Assembly: GCF_000968375.1 (NCBI RefSeq)
Contig: NZ_CP009933.1
Coordinates: 620,001 to 684,000, forward strand
Length of the DNA: 64,000 nucleotides
Source of the DNA: Clostridium scatologenes
GTDB lineage: Bacteria > Bacillota > Clostridia > Clostridiales > Clostridiaceae
Direction: 5' to 3'
The notes below the pieces were generated by a model. It had not been told where the DNA came from. It searched no databases and worked only from the letters and a program-made list of their open reading frames with translations. Shown here one piece after another: positions 54,445 to 63,108 of this stretch; position 1 is the first letter of the stretch; each line of letters starts with the position of its first letter. Made by a program: the position numbers and the translations under genes.

Positions 54445-55959
54445 ATGAAGTTTTTATATAAATTTACATTGCTAATTGTCATTTTAATTGTTTTAGGTTG
54501 TTTTGTTCAATTTGTAGTATTTAATAAGTTTTTTATTTCTGATACTAATTCTTTATTGTTGAGTACTAATGAAAAGGCTGCAGAAAATGTTAGCATGCAG
54601 CTTGTAGAAAATTTAAAAAAAGTTGAAAATTTTCTAAAGCTAGTTGCTGAAAATGATGAAATTAGAAAAAATCAAGAACTTCTCAATAAATTTAATCAAA
54701 TTGTACCTGAAGTAGATGTAGTAACAATTGTTAATTCTAAAGGAGATATTTTGCGTATGTCTGGGAATGTACACAATCCTAACGTTTCAAATTTGGCATA
54801 TAGAGACTACTTTCAGAAGGCAATTCATGGTAAAACTTATATAAGTAATGTTTTCACATCAACTAGTGGAAATAAGATAGTTGTAATGTCAGTTCCAATT
54901 CTGAAAAATGGCGCCATTGATGGGGTTGTTGTTGGAACTGTTAAATTACAAGGAAATTCCTTGGCATCCATGTTTGACAATAAGGAATTCGGAAAAAAAG
55001 GTTATATTTCCGTTTTGGATAGTAATGGTTATGTTGTTTATCATCCTAATAAAGAACGAATTGGTAAAAAGTCTGTAATTTTTGATAAGTTGCAGGGAAA
55101 ATTGGGTTTCAAGATCATGAAAGATTATTCAGGAAAGGACCAGTTTGTTGGGTTTAGTAAAGTTTCAAACTTAAATTGGTATGTAACTGTTATTACTCCA
55201 ACTGCCGACATAATGACAATTAGAAATATTATAATTTATGAAACATTCATAGGGTCAATTATAGTAAGTGTTTTAGTTATTTTACTTGGAATATATACAA
55301 TAAAACGATATAGTAAACCGCTAAATAAGTTAATATTTTCATTTAACGCTTTGAAAGATGGAAAGTACAAAAAGATTGATCCACATGATTATGAAGAAGA
55401 ATTTCAAGAAATGGTTAAAGTTTATAATAATACAATTGGAAGATTAGAAGAAGCACACAATGATCTTGAAGAAGCTGCTGATATTGATTCTTTGACAGGA
55501 GCTTATAATAGACGTGCCTTTAATAATTTTTTAAGTATTGTGAAACAAGAAATAAATAATTGTAGTTTGAAAAGCTTAGGAATTCTTTTACTGGATATTG
55601 ATCATTTTAAAGAGCTTAATGATACAGCAGGGCATTTAGCTGGAGATAACGTACTAAAAAAGCTTGCTCAAATAATGAAAGCTACTGCTGGGGAACGTTC
55701 TGTATTTCGCTTTGGTGGAGATGAATTTGCTGTTGTAATTCGTAATGTTTCAGATGAAAGATTGTTATCTGTTGCAGAAGAAATTAGAATAAAAAGTGAA
55801 GCAGCTTTAAATGGATGTACGGTTAGTATTGGTATGGCTAAATTTCCAAAAGATACACATTCCGTGGATGAATTGATAGATTTTGCAGATAAAGCTCTTT
55901 ATATAAGTAAAAAAAGCAAGAATAAAGTAACTGTTTTCATAAAATCAAGTGATTCTTAG
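54445..55959 (+). CDS. Membrane diguanylate cyclase with Cache sensor
   Basis: The 504-residue protein has an N-terminal membrane helix (5-27), an extracellular dCache_1 domain (about 35-265; NVSNLAYRDYFQKAIHGKTYISNVF, YISVLDSNGYVVYHPNKERIG), a second helix (about 270-292), a HAMP-like linker and a GGDEF domain (about 345-500). DIDSLTGAYNRRAF, LLDIDHFKELNDTAGH and the intact FRFGGDEFAVV indicate an active cyclase. No RxxD inhibitory site is seen. It makes c-di-GMP in response to an external ligand. The downstream chemoreceptor is behind a c-di-GMP-II riboswitch. Confidence 0.93.
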   Translation: MKFLYKFTLLIVILIVLGCFVQFVVFNKFFISDTNSLLLSTNEKAAENVSMQLVENLKKVENFLKLVAENDEIRKNQELLNKFNQIVPEVDVVTIVNSKGDILRMSGNVHNPNVSNLAYRDYFQKAIHGKTYISNVFTSTSGNKIVVMSVPILKNGAIDGVVVGTVKLQGNSLASMFDNKEFGKKGYISVLDSNGYVVYHPNKERIGKKSVIFDKLQGKLGFKIMKDYSGKDQFVGFSKVSNLNWYVTVITPTADIMTIRNIIIYETFIGSIIVSVLVILLGIYTIKRYSKPLNKLIFSFNALKDGKYKKIDPHDYEEEFQEMVKVYNNTIGRLEEAHNDLEEAADIDSLTGAYNRRAFNNFLSIVKQEINNCSLKSLGILLLDIDHFKELNDTAGHLAGDNVLKKLAQIMKATAGERSVFRFGGDEFAVVIRNVSDERLLSVAEEIRIKSEAALNGCTVSIGMAKFPKDTHSVDELIDFADKALYISKKSKNKVTVFIKSSDS

Positions 55960-55973
55960 ATTCAGGTGGGGGT
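55944..55973 (+). repeat. Repeat motif shared with 48724-48754
   Basis: AATCAAG, GATTCTTAGA, TCAGGTG and GGGT occur in the same order and near-identical spacing here and at 48724-48754. Here the motif spans the diguanylate cyclase stop codon. Its origin is unknown. Confidence 0.4.
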
Positions 55974-56266
55974 TGCTTGTGAGAAATACCTCTTACTTGA
56001 GAAAAAGCTCGTAAAATGTCTTAAGATAATTTAAAAAGATTAATGAAACCAAGGAATATAGTTCAAAAAGTATTTTTTTATTATTTGCAAAAAATGTTGA
56101 AAAAGTTCCTTAAAGATGTTAAAATGACATTAATTAGATGTATACAGTATATGTAATAATAATAATAAGTTAGAAAAATTAAAAATATTACAAATCACTA
56201 TTAATAGTTTGTTTTATATATGTTGAAATTTTAACGATAAATGTCGAATTAATTATATATAATTTT

Positions 56267-56354
56267 TTATTGGCATATTAAGAAAAAATGGAAACCGTGA
56301 AAAATTCTCTTTATTTGGGCACTTGGAGAATTTGGAGTTAGTAGTGCAACCGGC
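56267..56354 (+). promoter_or_regulatory. c-di-GMP-II riboswitch
   Basis: The aptamer core GGAAACCGTGAAAAATTCTC, TTTGGGCACTTGG, AGAATTTGGAGTTAGTAGTG and CAACCGG matches the c-di-GMP-II class (compare the Clostridium acetobutylicum example with GGAAAC, UUGGGCACUUG, GAGUUAGUAGUGCAACC). AAATTCTC pairs with GAGAATTT, and GGGCAC with GTGC as the pseudoknot. 5' TTATTGGC (56267-56274) pairs with GGCGAATAA as P1, competing with the terminator. Ligand binding should therefore prevent termination and raise expression of the chemoreceptor. Confidence 0.93.
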
Positions 56355-56396
56355 GAATAACTAGTTTTAAAGCTAATTATTGGCCTTTATTTTTTG
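56351..56396 (+). terminator. Expression-platform terminator of the c-di-GMP-II riboswitch
   Basis: GGCGAATAACTAG pairs with CTAATTATTGGCC, with two mismatches, followed by TTTATTTTTT. Its 5' arm is the same GGCGAATAA that forms P1 of the aptamer. Confidence 0.8.
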
Positions 56397-56439
56397 GGAA
56401 AATGAATAACATAATTTTTTTAAACTAAGGAGGAATACA

Positions 56440-58152
56440 ATGAAAATTTTTAACAACTTAAAAATGTTATATAAGCTAATGATAGCTTTTATAATAATGA
56501 TAATATTTATAGCAATTGTTGGTTTTGCGGGAATATCAAATATGAGAAAAATCAATTCAAATGTTTCAAACTTGTATAATGTGGATTTAAAAGGGGTAAA
56601 AGATATAAATATGCTTAAAACAAACCTTACAATTGTTAGAGTAGATATTTTACAAATTTTAGATCCTAAAAATAGTGATAAAGTCTCCAGCTTAGTTGAA
56701 GATATTGATAAATTACAAAATATAAACAAAGATTTAATTGAAGAGTATAAAACTACAATTACTACTACTGTTGATAAGGAGCAGTTTGCTGAGTTTGAAA
56801 AATTATTGAATGATTATAGAAATTATCGAGTACAACTTATAGATAAAGTTAAAGCTTCAGATTATAATGGTGCCAATGCTATTTTTCCTCAACTTTCAAA
56901 AGTTAAGGATGATATGTTTTCTGTATTAGATAAAGAAGTAAACTTAGGGACAAAGCTTGCTGCTGATGATTATAATAGTAGTAATGCGATTTTTAAAAGT
57001 TGCACAATATTTTCAATTAGTATAATAGTGGTATCTGTTATAGTTGCAGTTATTTTGGGCCTTTTTATATCTATTGTAATATCAAAGAGATTAAATAATA
57101 TATTATTGTTTTCCAAAGCTATAGGACAAGGAGATCTTACAGCAGAAATTGATATTGATTCAGAGGATGAAATAGGAAATGTTGCTAAAGAGCTAAATAA
57201 GTCTAGAGAAAATATAAAAGATCTAATAAATGAAATATTGAATAGTTCAAGTGATATGAGTGCAACAAGTGAAGAATTGTCAGCAACTGTTGAAGAAGTT
57301 TCATCTAAAATGGAAGTAGTAAATGAATCAGTAGAACAAATATCTAAGGGAGTTCAAGATTTAAGTGCCACTACTGAAGAAGTCAGTGCGTCAACAGAAG
57401 AAATAAATGCTAATACAAATGAACTTACAAATAAAGCAAATGATTCGAAAGTATCAGTAAAAGAAATAAAAGATCGTGCTCTTGATATAAAAGCTAAAGC
57501 TTCAAAAAATATTGAAGAAAGTGAATTGATGTATAATGAAAATCGTTCGAATATTTTGAATGCAATTGAAGAGGTTAAAGTTGTAGAAGAGGTTAAGATT
57601 ATGGCTGATTCTATTGGTAATATAGCGCAACAGACAAATTTATTAGCCTTAAATGCCGCAATAGAAGCAGCAAGAGCAGGAGAACAAGGAAAAGGGTTCG
57701 CAGTAGTTGCAGACGAAGTAAGAATGCTAGCAGAGCAAGCTGAACAAGCAGTTGTAGATATTCAAAGTATGGTTGGTCAAGTAAAAACTTCAGTCAATAA
57801 GCTTTCACAAAGTGGACAAGAAGTACTTAAATTTATGGAGAATAATGTTAATCCAAATTATGAGTTTCTTCAGAGAACAGGTATTCAATATGAAAAGGAT
57901 TCGGAATTTATGGATAATATGTCAGAAGAGATTTCAACTTCTTCAAAACAAATGAATGAGGTCATTGAGCAAATAAGTTATGCTATACAAAGTGTTTCTG
58001 CAACTGCAGAAGAGTCAGCTGCAAGCTCAGAAGAAATATCAAAAAGTGTTAATGAAGTAACTTTTGCTATTAGTGATGTTGCAAAAACTGCACAAAATCA
58101 AGCAGAACTTGCACAAAAATTAACTGATATGGTGCAGAAGTTCAAACTGTAA
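56440..58152 (+). CDS. Methyl-accepting chemotaxis protein, four-helix-bundle sensor
   Basis: The 570-residue receptor has a first membrane helix (12-32), a four-helix-bundle ligand domain (about 33-185), a second helix (about 190-212), HAMP (about 213-265) and a signalling domain whose tip is NIAQQTNLLALNAAIEAARAGEQGKGFAVVADEVRMLAEQ. The preceding c-di-GMP-II riboswitch would couple its expression to the second messenger. AAGGAGG precedes the ATG. Confidence 0.94.
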   Translation: MKIFNNLKMLYKLMIAFIIMIIFIAIVGFAGISNMRKINSNVSNLYNVDLKGVKDINMLKTNLTIVRVDILQILDPKNSDKVSSLVEDIDKLQNINKDLIEEYKTTITTTVDKEQFAEFEKLLNDYRNYRVQLIDKVKASDYNGANAIFPQLSKVKDDMFSVLDKEVNLGTKLAADDYNSSNAIFKSCTIFSISIIVVSVIVAVILGLFISIVISKRLNNILLFSKAIGQGDLTAEIDIDSEDEIGNVAKELNKSRENIKDLINEILNSSSDMSATSEELSATVEEVSSKMEVVNESVEQISKGVQDLSATTEEVSASTEEINANTNELTNKANDSKVSVKEIKDRALDIKAKASKNIEESELMYNENRSNILNAIEEVKVVEEVKIMADSIGNIAQQTNLLALNAAIEAARAGEQGKGFAVVADEVRMLAEQAEQAVVDIQSMVGQVKTSVNKLSQSGQEVLKFMENNVNPNYEFLQRTGIQYEKDSEFMDNMSEEISTSSKQMNEVIEQISYAIQSVSATAEESAASSEEISKSVNEVTFAISDVAKTAQNQAELAQKLTDMVQKFKL

Positions 58153-58184
58153 ATTTTGATAGTTTATATGGAGTTAAAATGATT

Positions 58185-58220
58185 AAGACAGCAAAATTCA
58201 CTTTGCTGTCTTAATATTTT
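58185..58220 (+). terminator. Terminator after chemoreceptor gene
   Basis: AAGACAGCAAA and TTTGCTGTCTT form an 11-bp stem with a short loop, followed by AATATTTTAT. Confidence 0.85.
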
Positions 58221-58348
58221 ATATAGGATTTAGTTCTATAGTATGTATATAAAATAGATTTGAAATGATAAGTAACAATAAAGTATAATGTTTGTTATGG
58301 CACACAAATGTTACAATAACATTATTTCAATGAAGGAGTTTTTTATAT

Positions 58349-59290
58349 ATGAATTTTTATTTTGCACCCATGGAGGGCTTGACTGGGTATATTTACCGAA
58401 ATGCTCATAATGCCTTTTTCAATAATGTAGACAAATATTTTTCACCTTTTATTGTTGCAAATCAAAGCAATAGTTTTAAAACAAAGGAATTAAGAGATGT
58501 TTTACCTGAAAATAACCAAGAGCTGTTTTTGGTTCCACAATTATTGACAAACAATGCAGGAGATTTTACACATATGTCAAAAAAATTAAAACAGTTGGGA
58601 TATAATGAAGTTAATTTAAATTTAGGATGTCCTTCTGGAACTGTGGTTTCAAAAAATAGAGGATCTGGATTTCTTTCAAAGACAAAAGAACTTGATGAAT
58701 TTTTAGAGAAAATTTTTTCAGAAGCCGTAACAAAAATTTCAATAAAAACTAGGATAGGAAAGGATAGTCCAGAAGAATTTTATAATTTAATTGATATATT
58801 TAACAAATATCCTATGGAAGAGCTTATAATTCATCCTAGGATTCAAAAAGATTTTTATAAAAATAAGCCTAATATGGAAATTTTCAAAGAGGCTTTGATT
58901 TTGAGTAAAAATCCCATTTGCTATAATGGTGATATTTTTAAAGTTAAGGATTATGAAAATTTTTCTAAGGATTTTACTAGTGTACAAACTTTAATGATTG
59001 GGAGGGGATTATTAGCCAATCCTGGATTGATTTGTGATATTAAAAATAATACTAAACCTGAAAAGAAATTATTAAAAGATTTTCATGATAAAATTTATGA
59101 AGATTATAAAGAAGTACTTTTGGGAGATAAAAATGTACTATTTAGAATGAAAGAATTATGGTTTTATATGCTGCCTAGGTTTTCTAATAATGAAAAATAT
59201 GCAAAAAAGATTAGAAAATCTGAAAGATTGTACGATTATGATGCAGCGGTTTTTAGTTTATTTAGGGATCAGGACATTTTAGAAAATTAG
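58349..59290 (+). CDS. tRNA-dihydrouridine synthase family protein
   Basis: The 313-residue flavoenzyme matches the Dus family (PF01207): APMEGLTGYIYRNA at 6-19, VNLNLGCPSGTVVSKNRGSGFL with the catalytic Cys near 93, KISIKTRIG near 131-139, ELIIHPRI, and MIGRGLLANPGLI near 216-228. It reduces uridine to dihydrouridine in the tRNA D-loop using FMN and NADPH. The gene is monocistronic with a strong terminator. Confidence 0.92.
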   Translation: MNFYFAPMEGLTGYIYRNAHNAFFNNVDKYFSPFIVANQSNSFKTKELRDVLPENNQELFLVPQLLTNNAGDFTHMSKKLKQLGYNEVNLNLGCPSGTVVSKNRGSGFLSKTKELDEFLEKIFSEAVTKISIKTRIGKDSPEEFYNLIDIFNKYPMEELIIHPRIQKDFYKNKPNMEIFKEALILSKNPICYNGDIFKVKDYENFSKDFTSVQTLMIGRGLLANPGLICDIKNNTKPEKKLLKDFHDKIYEDYKEVLLGDKNVLFRMKELWFYMLPRFSNNEKYAKKIRKSERLYDYDAAVFSLFRDQDILEN

Positions 59291-59300
59291 GAAAATGAAA

Positions 59301-59347
59301 AAAGCTCCACACATAGGAAGGAATATTCTTTGTGTGGAGCTTTCTTA
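59301..59347 (+). terminator. Terminator after dus gene
   Basis: AAAGCTCCACACA and TGTGTGGAGCTTT form a perfect 13-bp stem followed by CTT. Confidence 0.85.
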
Positions 59348-59463
59348 TGATAAAAAACTTAATAAATTGTTCATACATTTGTTAAGAAACGGTGAAAGTC
59401 AAAGGTTAAAATAGATTCATGAAATAATTAATAGATAATAAATTACTGCAGAGGAGTTTTTAT

Positions 59464-61050
59464 ATGTTAGGATTGATTAAAAAAACAATATATTTAATAT
59501 TTACTTTTTTTATAGCACTTTTTATATCATCATCATTTTTTGTAAGAGCTGAGTATAATTACTTTGTATATGGGGATATTCCTATTTTACAAAATCAAAA
59601 GCTTGGCGTTTTTATTTTACTTATAATACTACTAATTTTATTAAGTGTAGTTTTGTACAAGCTGTGCTTAAACTTAAATAAGTATAGTAAAAAGGTTGTA
59701 ATTCCAGTAACGCTGTTATTCTCATTTATTATTCAAATAGTTATTATATTTTTATTTACTAGGTTACCTACAGATGATTCCCAAACAGTAGTTTCACTGG
59801 CTTTAAATATGCTATATAATAAAGATTATTCTTCATTTCAAAGTGGTGGATATCTTCATATGTTTCCTTTTAATTTTTCTATGGTATTATATCTGCAAGC
59901 TTTATTAGCTGTATTTCCAGATAACTATTTAGTTATAAAGATTTTTAATATACTATTTACTCTTGTTACAACTTTAATGATTTACTTAATATACAAGGAG
60001 ATAAACTATAAGTCAAAGGAAAATGATTATGGTGTATTAATATTTGCTGCAACTTATGTACCATCATTATTTATGTGTAATTATATATATAATGACGTTA
60101 TAGCTACAGCATTGTTTACTACTGCTATATACTTTTTAATAAGATTTATAAAGGAAAGTTCAATTAAGCACATTATTATTTCTTCAATTCTTTTAGCAAT
60201 TGGAAATTACTTTAGAAGTGTAGGCGTTATTATTTTCATAGCTGCAGTTATTTATATTTTATTATTTATAAAGAAAATTGGAATTAAAAAAGGAATGACT
60301 TCTTTATTCATAATGGCTTTACTATTTAATGTTCCAGGCTTTACTCAAAATGTTGTTTTACAAGCTACACATATTGTAAATCAATCTGTTAATAAAAATT
60401 CTGCACCTATATATATGTGGCTTAACATGGGTATAAATAAAGAAAGGTTTGGTTTTTGGGATAACATGCAAAGCTACAATATATATGAAAGGCAAGGAAA
60501 TTACAATAAAGAAAAAAGTACGGAATTATTTAAGAAAGAAATAAAAAATAAATTATCAAACTTAACTTTTGTAGATTTAACAAAAATGTATTATAAGAAG
60601 ATTGTATGGACCTGGACGGAAGGGACATATCAAATTGAAAGATATGGTATTGGTGTTCAATCATCATTTAGACCAGGAGATAGAGGGAAAGGTATGGTTA
60701 TGGGTGGATATAGTTACACTACTTTTGCCACCGATTTATTTAAGGGAAATTCACAATATAGAAGTGGATTAACTTGGGTATTGTATGTAATGAACTTCTT
60801 AATGTATTGTTTTATTTTGGTTAGATTGATAGGTGGAATAAAAGCTAAAAGGTTTGACGAAGTGTTCTTAATTTTAGTGATTTTAGGCTTTGTTGGATTC
60901 TATGTTTTATGGGAAATTAAGTCTAGATATATTTATCCAGTATATCCTTTGTTAATAGTTTTATCATACATGGGATTTAAGGATGCATATGATTTTATGT
61001 CAAAAAGAAAACTTTCAGAGTGTTTGACGTTGTTTGGAAGGAGGTTGTAA
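59464..61050 (+). CDS. Multi-span membrane glycosyltransferase (GT39/PMT_2-like)
   Basis: The 528-residue protein has about 11-12 hydrophobic helices. The first extracellular loop carries acidic residues (TRLPTDDSQTVVSLALNMLY near 99-118) in the position of the catalytic Asp of GT-C enzymes such as ArnT/PMT. A large soluble loop (about 305-420) and EIKSRYIYPVYPLLIVLSY near the C-terminus are also typical. It probably transfers sugar from a polyprenyl-phosphate donor outside the membrane. GAGGAG precedes the ATG. It is coupled to the lipoprotein gene three bases downstream. Confidence 0.8.
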   Translation: MLGLIKKTIYLIFTFFIALFISSSFFVRAEYNYFVYGDIPILQNQKLGVFILLIILLILLSVVLYKLCLNLNKYSKKVVIPVTLLFSFIIQIVIIFLFTRLPTDDSQTVVSLALNMLYNKDYSSFQSGGYLHMFPFNFSMVLYLQALLAVFPDNYLVIKIFNILFTLVTTLMIYLIYKEINYKSKENDYGVLIFAATYVPSLFMCNYIYNDVIATALFTTAIYFLIRFIKESSIKHIIISSILLAIGNYFRSVGVIIFIAAVIYILLFIKKIGIKKGMTSLFIMALLFNVPGFTQNVVLQATHIVNQSVNKNSAPIYMWLNMGINKERFGFWDNMQSYNIYERQGNYNKEKSTELFKKEIKNKLSNLTFVDLTKMYYKKIVWTWTEGTYQIERYGIGVQSSFRPGDRGKGMVMGGYSYTTFATDLFKGNSQYRSGLTWVLYVMNFLMYCFILVRLIGGIKAKRFDEVFLILVILGFVGFYVLWEIKSRYIYPVYPLLIVLSYMGFKDAYDFMSKRKLSECLTLFGRRL

Positions 61051-61053
61051 AAT

Positions 61054-61644
61054 ATGAGGAAAATAGTATACAGCATATTTATAGTTATAACGTTGTTTAT
61101 TTGTTCCATGTCGCTTACTTCCTGCGAGGCAATTACGGCTCAAAATATAACTAATACGGGTTCTGGTCAAGGCATGAATGGCGGTGGTGGAATGAATGAT
61201 AACAAAATGTCTAATGTTGATCTTACTGGCAAAATAGTATCTGTAGATGGAAATACTATAAAAATAGAGGTAGCAAAGCAAAATGAAAATAATAAATCAT
61301 CAAATTCCAATGTTGGAAAACAAGCTTCAAGTGATAATAAGGATATAAGTGGGGATTCAAGTACAAATGGAAATGGGAACCAAAGTAACACTAATAATGG
61401 CAATAGTAAGCCGCCTCAAGGTGGATTAGCAGAGAGGAAGCTTGAATTAAATTATACTGGTGAGACAAAAACAATTACAGTTAATAGTGATGTTAAAATA
61501 ACAGAAAGAACTGGTATGCCTGGCCAAAATGGAAATGGCAGCTCAAAATCATCTATAAATGTATCAGAGTTAAAAAAAGGACAAGTAATAATGATTTGGT
61601 ATAAACAAAATACTAAAACAATAGAAAGAATTAGCGTGACATAG
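61054..61644 (+). CDS. Low-complexity lipoprotein
   Basis: The 196-residue protein has a lipoprotein signal (hydrophobic 5-22, lipobox LTSC, Cys24). A Gly/Asn/Ser-rich linker (about 32-50 and 75-125) follows. Two short beta-rich segments (LTGKIVSVDGNTIKIEV and ETKTITVNSDVKITERTG) resemble the DUF5666-type small beta domain. It starts three bases after the glycosyltransferase stop, with AAGGAGG inside that gene, so the two act together at the cell surface. Exact function unknown. Confidence 0.8.
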   Translation: MRKIVYSIFIVITLFICSMSLTSCEAITAQNITNTGSGQGMNGGGGMNDNKMSNVDLTGKIVSVDGNTIKIEVAKQNENNKSSNSNVGKQASSDNKDISGDSSTNGNGNQSNTNNGNSKPPQGGLAERKLELNYTGETKTITVNSDVKITERTGMPGQNGNGSSKSSINVSELKKGQVIMIWYKQNTKTIERISVT

Positions 61645-61711
61645 TGAAGGGAGTCCTAGTTGGGTATCTTTAGTATAAGCCAATAAATTAACTTTTGTAG
61701 TTTGAAAATTA

Positions 61712-61906
61712 TGTGACACAACTTTTCAGAGGACAGAGGACAATAAAGGTGAGTTTTCTTCCTTGTGTAGGAAAACTAATTTATTTTTAGAGCTTATTTT
61801 GTAAATACAAAATAAGCTCTAATTTTATATAAATCATCAATGTTTCAATTTAGTGAAACGGAGAAAAATCATCCTTCACTGTCCTCTCAAAAAAGTAGTG
61901 TCGCAC
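61712..61906. mobile_element. MITE-like long palindrome
   Basis: A 195-bp imperfect palindrome. Left TGTGACACAACTTTT, AGAGGACAG pairs with CTGTCCTCT, AAAAGTAGTGTCGCA at the right. The centre holds a perfect AGAGCTTATTTTGTA/TACAAAATAAGCTCT hairpin. No ORF is present. Terminal inverted repeats and size suggest a non-autonomous element; direct target repeats are not clear. It fills most of the gap between the lipoprotein and gerAB genes. Confidence 0.55.
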
Positions 61907-62013
61907 TATGCTTTCTATTTGTTAATAGCATTAATCACATATAGTCCATATTTATGTATCTTTCATAATTAAATGGGAATGCTATTATTACATAATCTAA
62001 GGGGAGATAGCAT

Positions 62014-63108
62014 GTGAATAATTTTTTTACAAATAGGCAGATTTCAGTGATGATATACAGTATAGTTATTGGATACAGCATTATAAACATACCTAAGGAT
62101 GTAGCAGAAGTTGCTGGTACTGGTGCTTGGTTTTCATTATTAATTGCAACAATAATATTCATTTTAATTACCTACATAATTACCTACCTTCAATATACCT
62201 ATGAAGATAAAACGCTTTGCGAATATAGTGAAATGCTAGTTGGTAAATTCATAACAAATTTATTTTTAATTATATGTTTAGTGTACTTTTTTATATTTTT
62301 TACCATGCTCACAAGGCGGTATGCTGAGACTATTAAAGCACTTCTCCTCAATAAGACACCATCAATATGTATAATTATATTATTTTATATAGTTATAGGT
62401 TATGGACTGACAAAAGGAATTAATGTTATTGCAAGAATGTGTGAAATATATGTACCTATCAATATAATAGGTAGCATACTAATTAACTATCTTTTAATTT
62501 CAAAAGGTAGATTAGTGAATTTAAAGCCGTTATTTTTTGTTGAAGATATAAAGATGTATATTCAAGCATTGTCAAGTACAATTCTTCCTTTTATGGGAGT
62601 AGAAATTTTGCTTTTTATGCCAGTTAATCGTGTGAAAAATAAGAATATTTTTAGATATACAATGTTAATGGTTGGATTTATAGGGATTTTGTATATATAC
62701 ATAGCGGAATCTACTATATCGGTAGTTGGAGTAGAATTGGTAATCTTGATAAGATCAACAGTATTTTCCATATTAAAGGGTATTGATATATATAATCTCG
62801 ATATTATTAGAAGACTTGATGGTTTTTATATAATTATATGGACAATAAACATAGTTTGTGCTATGTCCTTATGGGGATATGGAATAAGCTTTATTGTAAG
62901 TAAAAAATTTAAAAATATCAAATATAATTATATAGTAATTATTATGATTTTTATATCTTTTATAGTATCTCAAATACCTAAAACAGTAGATCAAATAAGA
63001 GAAATAATTAAATATAATTCATACTTAGGAATTATTGTGTGTTTGGCCATACCAATTATTTTATTTATAATTACAAAGGTGAAAAGATATGATAAACGGA
63101 AGACATAG
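62014..63108 (+). CDS. Spore germination protein, GerAB family
   Basis: The 364-residue protein has about ten membrane helices and the GerAB/ArcD pattern: ISVMIYSIVIGYSIINIPKDVAEVAGTGAWFSLL near 10-43, with Gly/Ala-rich turns, and FMGVEILLFMPVNR near 193-206. It is the ligand-recognising permease-like subunit of a GerA-type germinant receptor in the spore inner membrane. The start is GTG after AGGGGAG. It overlaps gerAC by 20 bases. No gerAA is upstream, where it usually lies. Confidence 0.9.
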   Translation: MNNFFTNRQISVMIYSIVIGYSIINIPKDVAEVAGTGAWFSLLIATIIFILITYIITYLQYTYEDKTLCEYSEMLVGKFITNLFLIICLVYFFIFFTMLTRRYAETIKALLLNKTPSICIIILFYIVIGYGLTKGINVIARMCEIYVPINIIGSILINYLLISKGRLVNLKPLFFVEDIKMYIQALSSTILPFMGVEILLFMPVNRVKNKNIFRYTMLMVGFIGILYIYIAESTISVVGVELVILIRSTVFSILKGIDIYNLDIIRRLDGFYIIIWTINIVCAMSLWGYGISFIVSKKFKNIKYNYIVIIMIFISFIVSQIPKTVDQIREIIKYNSYLGIIVCLAIPIILFIITKVKRYDKRKT

